DNA of 64,000 bases. Source: Bemisia tabaci (taxonomy: Eukaryota; Arthropoda; Insecta; Hemiptera; Aleyrodidae). Made by a program: the position numbers and the translations under genes. Each line of letters starts with the position of its first letter. Position 1 is the first letter of the stretch. The notes under the pieces are model-generated. The model searched no databases. It saw nothing but the letters and a program-made list of their open reading frames with translations, and was not told where the DNA came from. This document shows, in pieces, positions 53,194 to 64,000 of the stretch. The stretch is taken from contig NC_092796.1 of NCBI RefSeq assembly GCF_918797505.1, forward strand, positions 32,188,098 through 32,252,097, given 5' to 3'.

Positions 53194-56100
53194 ATGGTAA
53201 GTCCTTTCGCCATGACTAAATATCTCTAGCCATGAGCTTCTGAAGTTCTATACCCATTTTATCTAGAAATCTTTGGTGCAGGTTTCAACCATTCATGTGC
53301 TCTTGGTCACTTATTTCAGGTGCAGAAGGTTTTCTGAATTGTTGTGCCTTTTAATTTTGATTATGTATTTGCTCTCCACGCCCTCCTGAAAATCAGTTGT
53401 TGAATTGTATCAGGTTCAAGAATATTTGTCCCAGTTTCTCCTCGTACTAATTGGATCATCGCTCCAAATTAAATTAAGTTACCTCTGAATGTTCTGCTCA
53501 ATACTCTTTGTCCCCCCATGAGATGAGATAGGCACGTAGGTTGATCTGAAACTTCCGAAAGAAAACTCTTGCAATGTGGAAGATTTGTTACCCTTTTATT
53601 TTTTCTATTTACTGATGGTGGTGTTCAAATCCTTCCATCAAGATTGACCATAATGTTAACTGGTTTTCAAGGCTCTAGTCATTTATCTGGCCTAACAACG
53701 TAGGTTGTACTGTACTTTTGGCGTTTGTTTGTAGGCTCAGCAACTTCGCAATGTTTGATTGTTTTTCATAAGTTTTCTTCTGTAATTTCTCCGTATGGAT
53801 GCTTGCTTACCTTCGTATTATTTAAGGATCAATGAAGGTGTTCCCCACTTTTACTGTCAGTAAGTAATCTAAATTACCTATTGACAAGAAAGTTGTTATC
53901 TTATCTCATCTAGCATAGGCAACATGCATCCAGTGCTTCTTTCAGGAGCATGGCTGGCTCAAATTGGGCAATGTTTTTGGATTGAACACATCGTACTTTG
54001 CACAAATTGTACTTCATATAATGTTGCATGATGTGAATTTGAGAAGCAAGTTCTTAAGTTGATTCTTCAGGCAACTTCTGTCATTTGGTTTTCTCATTTT
54101 ATCTGTGCTTCATTTCCTGGGCTGAATCTATAAGCAGCCTGAAATTGTGTGTTTGTCTGGTAAACAAGACAGTAAAACGGATTTCCGTGATCGGTCGCCA
54201 ATGTGGTGAGTAATTCACCGGTTATTGGCCAGCAAGGAGATGTCTTTAGCCAGTCTATCACTCGACCCCATGAGCCACCCTCTTTGTTCACCCCAACCAT
54301 GTAGATGACCAATCATCTAGCTCCGTTTCACCTTAACTTGTCTTGTTAACGGGACAACACAGAATTTCAACAATCAGGCACAGATCCCGATTAGAGCAAC
54401 CATGGACAAACCTGTAAGAATGCGCTTACCTCATCAAGGAAAGGCTCTACAGAACTTCTTGTTGTCTGTTTGTACTGTCGCTGCAGTGTAACTATAGGTT
54501 GGAATTTCATTGATAGGTGACTCGTTGAGTGCCATCAGGAGATACGCAGGTTTAATTTTTTATGAGAAACTAAAATTGAGCCACCGAATCTTGTATTTCA
54601 CTCTCATCTGCAATGAAGTGTAGGTAATTAGGGGTAGATTTTTGACTTTGCAACACAGGGATGTTAAGAATTTACTGCCCCCAAATTTCTTAAAAATGAT
54701 TTTTTTCTCTGTCTTTTTTTTCTTCAGTTTTGTTCATTGACAAAAGTAAACTTTTACAGGGAGGGAGATATTGTCTTTCTTGAAATCCTCTATCTAGTCT
54801 CCATAACTTGCCTCCTGGAGGTCTAGCTCCCAATAATCCCCCTTAAACCTGACTGTGTTCACAGTTGCACCCGCACTGTTTTATCAAAGTTTTTAACAGT
54901 ACCTCTCCCCTCTTTTTCTTCTTTCCGTACCATAATGTAGTTGAGTGTAGGAGAAGGAAACTAAACCACATCAAGTTGCGATCGTTATGATCTTTGATGC
55001 AAAGGCACCAGTACCTCCTTGTCATTCGTAACCATTTCAGCCCTTCCTTATAGTTAGTCAGAGGAAGTTCAGCAAAAAGAAAGCAAGCAGTATTAGGGTG
55101 GAACTGAGTGTTTGTTCATCCTTACCTTTCCACAAGATAAGATATGCTCAGCTTCAGAATGTAATCTCCCTACCCTTATCTGTTTGTAAGCTCTGGTCTA
55201 GGACTAGGACCTTTCTCCTCCTCACTCTCCTCACCAGTTTCCCGTTTATAGTAAGAATGGTGAATAAACGGTTCATTCAAGTTTCTACTGGACTTTTGTT
55301 TATTCCAACACTGAGGGAATAATGTCTGAGGTTTTATTCCTCCTTTAGACTCAGTGTCAGTGTTAAACATGAAACCTTTTCCATATTTAGAATGTTTCTT
55401 ATCTACTTTGAATTTCTGGCAGGAAAAATTTTCCAATGAATCATGCCTGGGACAAAGTTTTTCCCATAAAGTGACTCGATTCCTTTTGCCCAACAAAATC
55501 CGATAAGCCCTAGCCATCAGCATACTAATAAGAAGTCAAACGCCTCTTATGAAAAAAGGGGAAAAAATATCAGAAATCATTTCTGGCGGAAACCTTTTGC
55601 ATTTTGAATTTACCGCCTTTTCCAACGCCAGGAACGCTGGTTCGTTCCTCGTGAGTGTTCCTCCAATGCAACATAGGAACAAACGGGTATGGACCGATAA
55701 AACGGGTGGGGCACGGTGGGGTGATTCATCGATGCAAGAAGGTGACGGGGATGAGAGGGGAAATGAAGAAAATAACACCCACCTTGCAAATTCTGCCACC
55801 TTGGATTCCAAATCCTTTCAAAATTCTTCTGTCTATGGTGAAAATTTGCAGTATTACGCATCATCTGATGGTTGTTAACCGTGCATTTCTTCGACGTTTT
55901 GTCCCTCTGCCAAATTTTGCATCAACTGATGTTATCGGTGATTGTTATCATTCCTATTTGGACATATGGTCCTCGGTGATTACTAAGCTGTTCATTTATG
56001 GTTTCCCTATTAGAGACAGCCAAAGGTAAACAAGTTTACTCCTAAGTCCTAACATTCATGTCAATATCATGTCCTAAATTTAGTGAATAATGTTATTCAG

Positions 56101-59100
56101 CTCTATCAGTCTTAGTCTTAGAGATCATTGAGTCATTGTTTTAAGTAGATATCTTGGCTCAGATCTTCTTTTAAGATGATCTTTTGCAAAGCACGGTTCA
56201 TTCAGTAAGTACTTACAAGCTTTTTTTTTTATAAAATCCTGTCTTTTGCATTTCCTTTGATATAAATCATTCATCATTTTACTTGATAATGATTGTTAAA
56301 GTGATTTTGTTGATTTACAACTGCCATGGGATCTTGTTGTTTTGAGTACAATTGAAGAATCCAAGAGTGTTTATCATTTCAAACTACAATTATTTCATTG
56401 GTGATTGAAATCGCCTATGTGTGACTTAGTAGCACATGTATATCCCATTGTTTATTGCGCACCTCATAAATCTATCTTTGAAATCCTTTCCCATTGTTAT
56501 ATTGTAAGCTTGATAAAGTATTCAGAATATCTGGCTACCATAGGCTGTTCAGCTGAATTATGGCTGGCTGGAAATGAAATTAATGACTGAATTCCTTGGA
56601 ATTTTTTTAAAAGCAGCCATGTCCAGAGAACACTTCTGTTGTTGAGGTGTTACAAATGAAATGTTTTTGCTTGTATCCCCACTTAAACTTCTGTCTCAGA
56701 ATGTTGTTGAAAATAGCCAAAGAAGGACTGGATGCAATCCTTTAGTTATTGTTCAGTTTTTCAGAAAACTTATTCGTGGAGTACGGAGAGTAATAGTTCA
56801 GTAGCGTTTTCGTCAAATAAATAATTTTGTATGTCTTTAATTTTTAGGAACTAATCATCATACATCCTAATAACTGTTGACTTTTTGTTCCAGGGTTCAA
56901 CGTCCGGCATTAGTGCAGATCATTTAATTTCAGGGTAAGTACATTATCAAGTTCTCCATTTTCAGACAAACTTTTCATTATTTTTAGCAGTAATATCTTT
57001 CCACCGTCAGGTAGGAAGGCCCAGTTTAGATCAAGGAATCTATCTGTCATGTTATTTTTGATAAGCTACATGGATGGCTGAAGTAAATAAAATATGCATC
57101 CTCACTGCATTGTTTAAATAAAATCTCCTATCAGGCTCAAGTTTTTTCAAAGAATAACAAATAAATTGTCCCATTTACTATCAAGTAATATTTCTCAGTA
57201 AATGAAGAAAATTCACAGATGATCTTTAAAAGAATTTTAATGTTCTCAAGTAATGTTTCCCAATTCCCGCTTTGGCCATTGACTTCCAAAATTTTTATAT
57301 TTTGTATTTACCATTATTTACACGAACAGTTGTTCTAAATCGACTAAAAATATTTCAAATTTAAATCTTAGAGTCACAAAATTCAAAAAATCTGTTCATT
57401 TTTCTATACTTTTCCATTTTTAGTTTTTGAAAAGGGGGAAAATATATATATTTGTCTTAAACTCATGAACTTCCTCTAGTTGTGCATAAGCAAAGGCTCT
57501 TGCATTTTCTGCTATTGAAAATGCTATGAACTCTGTTATGAAATGAACTATAGAGAAAAGTAATGATTTCAGTACATGATCTATAGCGTACTTTTCCTCA
57601 ACTTTTCTAAACTGATCGATGCACCAGCTAATCTTTAAACTTTTTTTCTACATTTGCTTGCAATTTTTATCCCTAATTTTTTTTGCATATTGCATTTTCA
57701 GAGTTTCTATTGGAGAGAACTTGAGGCCAGGAGGACCTACCGTACTGAATCATAGTCTTAGTAAGTTCCTTTAACTCTTCATTCTTGCTCCTTTCTCTTT
57801 TTTTATTTCAAAAACTTGAACTGTTCAAAATTTTACCTCACTTTTTCTGAAACCACCTCAAGACGCAATATCAAATTTATTCAAATGAGTGCATTCAGAA
57901 TTCTTTTATAATCATCCTCTCGTCAAAAAGCAATTCCACTCTTCAGAAAATTCGTCAATGAGTGGTATAAATTCATATGAATGAATGTTAGTCATTCTGA
58001 TCATTTAAACGATGAATGACGTCGGCTTATCTTGTTTTTGTAATAAAGGAATAATCAGGGAACCTTGAAAAGATTTATGGCTTTTCTGTTGTCATCGGCA
58101 GAAATGTGTACAACTATCAGAGCAGCATCTGAAAATCAGTGTTTCAGATCCAAGGAAATTCCATGTTTTTGTAAAAGTTTGTTTTCTCATATTAGTTTTT
58201 TCTCTTTTTTTTTCAGATACCACGTATGAGTATGAGGAAGAGGATTCTAGTTTCTCCAATCCAAATAGGAACTTGAATCTTACGTGTCTCGCGGATCAGC
58301 TGAACAATTTGCACTTAGGCACTCCGTGTCCTCCGAAAAAAAATCCATTCAGCTCTGCCAATACATTTTTCACCGGATCTGAAAGTGGTAACTCCTCGTA
58401 CAAGTCTGCTCAAAACTTTGATGAGTCTGAGAGTAGTCTGAGTGTGTCAGGCATAGAGATTAGCAACGGCTTGAAAACTCCATGTTCGGAGGGAGAAGAC
58501 ACTTTCTACACCAATTCTGAAGTACCCTCTGTGGAAAAGGAAGAGTCAACATCTGGTAACAAATACCTCTCTGCCAAGTCATCTACCGATACAGAAAATC
58601 AAGTAGATGATGCTATAAGCTCAGATCTCTCTGAAGGAAGTTACAAAGTTCAGAAAGAATTAGATACATGTGACCTAAACCGCAGCAAGGATATTTCTAA
58701 GCTTAACGTGCCGGAAAATTCCCCTGGAGAAGAAATTGTTTCACCGTCCTTGTTGCAAGAGGAACCAACAAGCCAATTTGAACCGTCTCCAAAACTCCAC
58801 GTCGAAAATACTCAGTCAGAAAATTGTGTCAGTTCATCAGGGCTTTCAGTGGAATCAGAGCAAGCAGCTACGCATTCTGTCAAACCAGCTCAATACATAA
58901 ATCCAGAAAATCGTAGTCGCTCATCAGAAGAGCATAACACTTCAGCCAGAGACTCAACTGGTGATTCAAAACAAGTAAGAGAGTCCGAGCAAGTAACGCA
59001 ACAGCCTGAGGAGACTATTGCTCCCAAAGAATCACCCAAAGTAAGAGATGAGAAATTCTCAGAACTAGGAAATGGTAATAGCCCTCCTAAACAAAGAATT

Positions 59101-62100
59101 ACTGCCCTTGAACAGGCCGAAAAGTGCCCTCTGAATAATTCAGAACAGGTTGCTGAAAAGGAAGGTGAAGATAGAGATAAGAAACCTGAAAAGTACACAA
59201 GCCCACCAGAATCATGCCGAGTTTCTCCACCTGAAAAAGGTACCCAGTTTGAAGTACATATCGACCAACTGAAGCAATCCTCTGAGCGAAACAGCACAGA
59301 ACTTACTAGTGATGACAAAAAACTTGGCCGTGAAAAGGTAGAAGATTCCTCTCACGCAGAAGTAATCAATAAACTGCAAGAATTGTGCTCATGCCCAGTT
59401 AAGCAAACTAGTCCTTCAAAATCAGAAAAAATCAATGATGCACAGAAAGATTTAGCTCAGTCAGGGGCGCAGCAAACAAGTATCAGTCAACCGAAAACTG
59501 AAACAGTTCAGCCTACTGAAAACTCAGGAAGCGCAAAAGCCGGACTGTTCGAACAATCCCTTGATTTAGACCCTGAGACGGTTCGATCCCTAGAATTGTT
59601 CAAAGCGTCCAAAAAAAAGTCAGCTGAAAGTGATCGACTTTCTTTGGATTCGGAGAAACAGGAGACATTCTTAGATACGTTAGCGGAACCAGACGAATTC
59701 AGTGCAAGCTGGAACAGTGAAGCTGGTCCAGCCACAGCAGCAGAAGAAAGTAAGTTCACAACGCAACAAAATTCTATTATTTTGATCTAAATTAGAAAAA
59801 AAAGTTCATGATTCATTTAAATTAATATTTGTTATTCAAACTTTTCCTCACAAGCACTACTGGTGAGTCCCTTTCCACGAACAGTTCCTCTGTTGTTCTT
59901 GGAAGTCTGTTCTTTTTTGCTGAAAGCTGCTTTATTGGCATCATATTTAGGTAGTCTGAAGCAAAAATTTCATCAAAGCTGAAAGAGTAACCTATTAAAT
60001 TTCAATGGACACCATGATCAATGAAGTATACAATTTTCGTTTAACCATCAAAACCTGCAATTTCTATTGTAAAATCGAATCTACAGCAGGCCTTGGCTAG
60101 AGGAAAAACAAGGGTTTTATTATATGGAAAATGGCTCTAAAATCACAATTAGTGCATTGACAAAGTCCAAAATCTGCTTCTTTCCTCACAAGCTGTTGAA
60201 GATATTTGCACTTTTGTAAGTAAAATACAGGGGTGCACAATATACTTGATCACGCGATAAATTATCGCGTGAAATTGTGGAAGCATAGTAAAATGTGCAC
60301 CCCTGGTTATAAAATAGTATATTTTGGCGAAGATGTAATTTGATACTCATGACTCCCGAGAACTTTGATTGCTGTGTTTTTGTTCGTACCTTAATGCTAA
60401 TTTTTGGAAAGTCCAATGAAGATTTCTAAAACCTTTAAAATTTATCTGATTCGATTGCCCTTGTTTCATGGTCCATTTTCTTTTTCCAGTTTTCTGTGAT
60501 CCTGCATCATTTGATTTTCTTGTACAGAGGGGTAACAATAACATCAGTTCTAATTTGTACAAGAAGTCCTTGTTTGTACGATTTGATCCATTAGTCAACG
60601 CTCAATCTCCAACTCAAATAGAGAGACATTTAACCGCATCTTTAAAAATGGCCGATAATAATTGGTAAGTTTGAATACACGAATCTATCATGAGGGTACG
60701 CAGTGAAACTTTCACAAAATATATCAGTCAGGGAATTATATTACATTTTTCTCCCCCCCCCCCTCAGGCAAATCTTGAGAAGTCAAAAAATTTTGCTGTG
60801 AAAGTTAACAGACTCTCTGGCTCTACTCTTCAATATTTTAATACTCACCAACTGCATGCCCTAATCGGCCTTGTGATCGAAGGGAGTTGAAACGACCACA
60901 TTTTCGAAATCAAGTCTCTTTTTGAATTCATGAATTAATTTTTAAAGAATTGACTGTTTAAGCTTAAACAGCAAAAGGAGGAAGCTTTTTCCGCACAAGT
61001 CTTGTACTTAAAATGCTTTAAAACAATTATTGACTCACTTGCGACATATTTCTTGTCTGGCGGCAGATGCGTTTCGAGCTCCGCACTTGGCTCAAAACGC
61101 ATCTGCCGCTAAAGGAATGATACATCGCAAGTTCGTCAATAATTTGTTTTAAAACATTTTAAACAAAAGGAGGGTTATCGATGAGAGCCGTCTTAAGGCC
61201 CACCTTGCATTTCCTGAACTATATGATTATTTGCTTATTGAAGATCTGTTTTTTAGAGAATGTATCATGATCTGGTAATTTTTGGTCTCTTTTTGAGTCT
61301 CACACTGGCCTGAAATTGAGTCAGAGGGCCGATTATAACGAAAAATGCTGGTTTTTCGGCATTCGGCGGCAAAGCTGTACAACCTACATTTTTCGTCAAA
61401 ATTTGCCCTAACACCCATATTTAGACCATCATTTGGCCCAAAAAGAGACTAAAAATGACCAAATCACTATGCATTCTGTTAAATATAGGCCTTCAATGAG
61501 CAAAGAATTGTATTCATAAGGAAATTTAGGGTAGCTCAAAAACGTCCTCAATTGATACCCCTCCTTTGAATTATTTAGGGCTGGGCAAATATTTGAGTTA
61601 GGATATTTTTTCTGGTCTCTGGATTCTAACTCGAGCCATGAAACCTAGAATTTTTGAACCTATTTGACCTAATGTAGGTAATTTGAATGTCTTGTGAGAT
61701 ATTTCGTTAGAATGCATGCGTATGTGATAGTGAGATAGTGATGTATTTAGCGGGTTGAGAGCAGTCTAATTGCCCAACCATAAATAATCACAGGGGTGGG
61801 CGATTGGAGATCCGAATCAGAGGAGACAAGAAACTTCCCTTGCCTCTCTTTTTGCCAATGAGTACCAGAGTTTGAGGCATCGCGTCTATTGTTGTTGGAC
61901 TGTCTACATCGGGGGAGGATAAACAGAAAAAACCCATCTGATTGTAGTTTGTGGTGGGTATTTCATGATCGCACTCACTTTTATATTTGTGCACCCTATC
62001 GAGCCTAATACCAACACTTACTGCCGTAGAAGTGTCCAAATAATGTTGATCTTTATCTAATTTCAAAGGCTTGTTTCTGCATTGTAGCTTCTAATCATTT

Positions 62101-62590
62101 TATGTCTCATTTCAGTGGTGAAGAAATTCAAAAATCCCAATCGAAGAAAAGTCTGAGTCCAGTCAGGACGCCCCTGAAAAATCCAGCTCTAGAGGCTGTT
62201 GGGAAACTGATAGTAAGTTGTATTATCACATCTAATTTCAAAGCTGAGGATTTTTTCAATATAATTATTTTTCTTCTTATATTAAATCATTTAAACCACT
62301 ACTATTTCTCCTTGAAGGTAAATAAATATTGGCACAGTAGCAAACTCAGCTAAAATACTGGTTTGTCTTGGATTCAAACACTACATTACAATCTTTGTAT
62401 GGAATGATTCACCCATTTTGCTGTGCAATTCCTGTTTCTTGCTGCCTTATTGGGAAGTATCTAATGAACTCTTTTACTTTTCTATTTGCAGGAAGCCTCG
62501 CCAAGTGTACCCGGAGTTGATTCCTCAGCGTTAGAAGCGGATTTGGCTAAACTGCGTGAACTTTTAGTTCAACAAGAAAAGGAATACAAA
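53194..62590 (+). CDS. TACC: TACC (transforming acidic coiled-coil) protein, 5' part, 669 aa in seven exons
   Basis: Centrosome and spindle protein that recruits the microtubule polymerase ch-TOG/Msps and is targeted by Aurora A. Coding exons: 53194-53196 (ATG only), 56894-56934, 57702-57760, 58217-59749, 60490-60664, 62116-62212, 62492-62590. All junctions are GT-AG and phase-consistent. Residues 1-34 begin MGSTSGISADHLISG. The large exon encodes about 510 Ser/Glu/Lys-rich, disordered residues (35-545) with many SP sites. The next exon has the family signature FDFLVQRGNNNISSNLYKKS followed by LFVRFDPLVN (TACC proteins have DFLEQ.G...S.LR..SL...FDPL). The last exon in the window opens the coiled coil (LEADLAKLRELLVQQEKEYK). 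The remaining coiled coil lies beyond the right edge. The first intron is 3.7 kb. Orthology rests on the signature segment and architecture. Confidence 0.88.
53197..56893 (+). other. TACC: TACC intron 1; no further gene seen
   Basis: AT-rich 3.7-kb intron. Opposed ORFs of up to 124 residues around 55,540-56,030 lack recognisable domains. No clear transposon termini were identified. Confidence 0.5.
60228..60305. mobile_element. 78-bp hairpin with hAT-like ends in a TACC intron
   Basis: CAGGGGTGCACA and TGTGCACCCCTG are perfect 12-bp inverted ends around a central CACGCGATAAATTATCGCGTG palindrome. ATAAAATA-like sequence occurs on both sides but not as a clean 8-bp duplication. Confidence 0.6.
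61010..61168. mobile_element. Palindromic MITE, about 155 bp (TACC intron)
   Basis: AAAATGCTTTAAAACAATTATTG...CTTGCGAC and CGCAAG...CAATAATTTGTTTTAAAACA pair; the centre GGCGGCAGATGCGTTT / AAAACGCATCTGCCGC is a near-perfect stem with a short loop. Confidence 0.7.
61234..61482. mobile_element. TIR element, about 250 bp (TACC intron)
   Basis: AGAATGTATCATGATCTGGT...TTTTTGGTCTCTTTTTG at the left and CAAAAAGAGACTAAAAATGA...CACTATGCATTCT at the right are inverted repeats of about 40 bp; inner CGAAAAATG / CATTTTTCG also pairs. Confidence 0.7.
61640..61870 (+). repeat. Dispersed repeat, copy 1 (second copy 62,970-63,150)
   Basis: GAGATATTTCGTTAGAATGC, AATCACAGGGGTGGGCGATTGG and AACTTCCCT align with GATATCCCATTAGAATGTG, AATCTCAGGGGCGGGCGACTGC and AACTTCCCT in the second copy. 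CAGGGG(T/C)GGGCGA resembles a hAT terminus. Confidence 0.55.
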
Positions 62591-64000
62591 GTAAGCTTGT
62601 TTTAAAAAAAATTGAACAGAAACTTTGGAACTTTAATTTATCCAATAAGTGCTTGCTAAAATCTATTAACATTTTAAAAATATTTCTAATGGATAGTTTT
62701 CAATTATGATATTTTTACAATTCAGAGGTTTCTTGATGAGATATATTGCCAACTAGTTAGAAATTCAGCCGACTTGCGTTTTCTCTCAGATCTAATCAGA
62801 TTTGCCATGCCAACAGTACAATTGGTTTGGGACAAGTCAGGGTAAATATTTGAAAATCTTGAATATTAGATGTTTAATATTTTTCAGATTTTAGATTCAA
62901 ACTTACACCTTAAACTGAAGTTCTCGTATGTACTATATAAACCAATGTTCGAAATTTTGAGTATTTTTGTAAGATATAAAATATTTCGCAAGATATCCCA
63001 TTAGAATGTGTGCATTAGCCCTAGTGAAATTGTGACTTCTCTCTGCAAGTTTGGAGCGGTCTGATCGTCCAATTGTTGATAATCTCAGGGGCGGGCGACT
63101 GCAAATCAATATCGGAGGAGTTTAAGAACTTCCCTCTTTTTTTCATGGGCCCAGAAAACCTGGAAAGTTAGAGAATTTCATGAGAAGTGTCAGCATGGCA
63201 ATCTCAGCCGGTGCCATTCTAGAAAGAGCCAACAATCTTTAAGTGTCTTTCATCTTAACTTTAACCTGTAAAAGTGGAGATTTTGTTCATAGTCTAGTAA
63301 AAGTCAGTGTACTTAAAATAGGAACAAAAGTGTATTTGCCTTCAGGAAAAACACAAATAAATATAAGTGGGAGTGTTGCTTGAATGTCAAGGAAAGTCAG
63401 AGAATCAGAAAATGAAGGAACTTCGAAAATCCTGGTAGAATTGCACTCTAATCTGGCAATATGGCACCTTCACCATGATAGACTAGAATTTTAAATACGA
63501 ATAACAATGAAAGTTAATTATCATGTGGAGGTCGCACAAGAAATTACATGATTTAAAGATTACTCACTTGCGTGTAATAATGTAATAATAATAAAATACC
63601 TCTGTTCAAGTGAATAATTTTTAAATTTTCGATGAGAATTTCAAGTGGCTTTTTCTGGAAATGATGTTTTTTGAACTGCTAACTTCAAATTGCTGTTACT
63701 GTGGATTGACATAACTTATCTAGTCTCAAAATGTTTGATGCATACTCTCTACTCTCTGGTATTAATAATTCATTTCAGAGTTTGGTAGATCAAAAGCTCT
63801 CTTTTCTTGTGGATCGTCCCAGTTTGCCAGGCTGTGAAATAAAATATGGACATTTTACATAGGTTTAATTAAGGAAAAGTATCTGCCAATGGTGGATTGT
63901 TACATATACCGTTCTTAAAAAGTAATAGAACATTAAGGACAGCATTTTGAAGGAAATGATAATATTTTGTCAGAAGTTTCTAGATTTGGTTTCAACATTC
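62591..64000 (+). other. TACC: TACC intron up to the window edge
   Basis: A donor (AAA|GTAAGC) follows exon 7. No exon continuing the coiled-coil heptads was found before 64,000. The segment holds a dispersed-repeat copy and fragments of the GGAAAGTCAGAGAA module. Confidence 0.5.
62970..63150 (+). repeat. Dispersed repeat, copy 2
   Basis: Diverged second copy of the 61,640-61,870 repeat, in the same orientation, in the intron after the last visible TACC exon. Confidence 0.5.

Noticed and set aside
58890..59759. Minus-strand ORFs of 142 and 83 residues
   Set aside because: Antisense shadows of the Ser/Glu-rich TACC exon.
63780..63861. Possible alternative last exon of TACC (open frame after TTTCAG to a TAG)
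   Set aside because: The phase would fit, but the sequence has no coiled-coil heptads and no similarity to the TACC C-terminus; a chance acceptor is likelier.
1..64000. CRISPR arrays, operons or prokaryotic defence systems
   Set aside because: The repeats are dispersed inverted-repeat transposons, not regularly spaced direct repeats, and the genes have spliceosomal introns.

Overview
The window looks like AT-rich nuclear DNA of an insect. The genes are split by short GT-AG introns, the homeobox gene at the left end is an insect-type Optix (Six3/6), and the intergenic and intronic space is packed with small inverted-repeat DNA transposons. A hemipteran such as a whitefly is my guess from the general look of these repeats; nothing in the sequence proves it. 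There are no CRISPR arrays, rRNA genes, intact tRNA genes or prokaryotic features.

Layout. (1) 1.7-3.1 kb: a GC/CpG-rich island holding the main exon of an Optix/Six3/6 gene on the minus strand; its last exon(s) are not in the window. (2) 3.1-28.5 kb: about 25 kb almost without genes, filled with miniature inverted-repeat elements (MITEs). Four of them are delimited by perfect 8-bp target duplications, and several are nested. Two weak coding candidates lie here, a one-pass membrane exon near 17.0 kb and an LRRNT-like ORF at 25.1 kb. (3) 29.0-30.6 kb: a 5'-truncated non-LTR retrotransposon with a still-open reverse-transcriptase frame. (4) 30.9-48.1 kb, minus strand: a complete DNA ligase IV gene. 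I rebuilt 16 coding exons whose phases all join, giving 900 aa with catalytic Lys273 and two BRCT repeats. Its introns contain many MITEs. (5) 48.4-51.8 kb, plus strand: a complete four-exon DNAJC19/TIM14 (Pam18) gene, divergent from LIG4 across a gap of about 300 bp that probably holds both promoters. (6) 53.2 kb to beyond the right edge, plus strand: a TACC (transforming acidic coiled-coil) gene, of which the first seven coding exons (669 aa) are present.

Functionally the host genes are unrelated housekeeping or developmental genes: eye/head patterning (Optix), non-homologous end joining (LIG4), mitochondrial protein import (DNAJC19) and centrosome/spindle microtubules (TACC). The most unusual content is the transposon archaeology: a three-level nest at 19.7-20.4 kb, two hAT MITE families with different ends but a shared core, a TIR family with arbitrary 2-bp target duplications, a MITE family that carries a consensus splice donor, and two very long intronic foldbacks.
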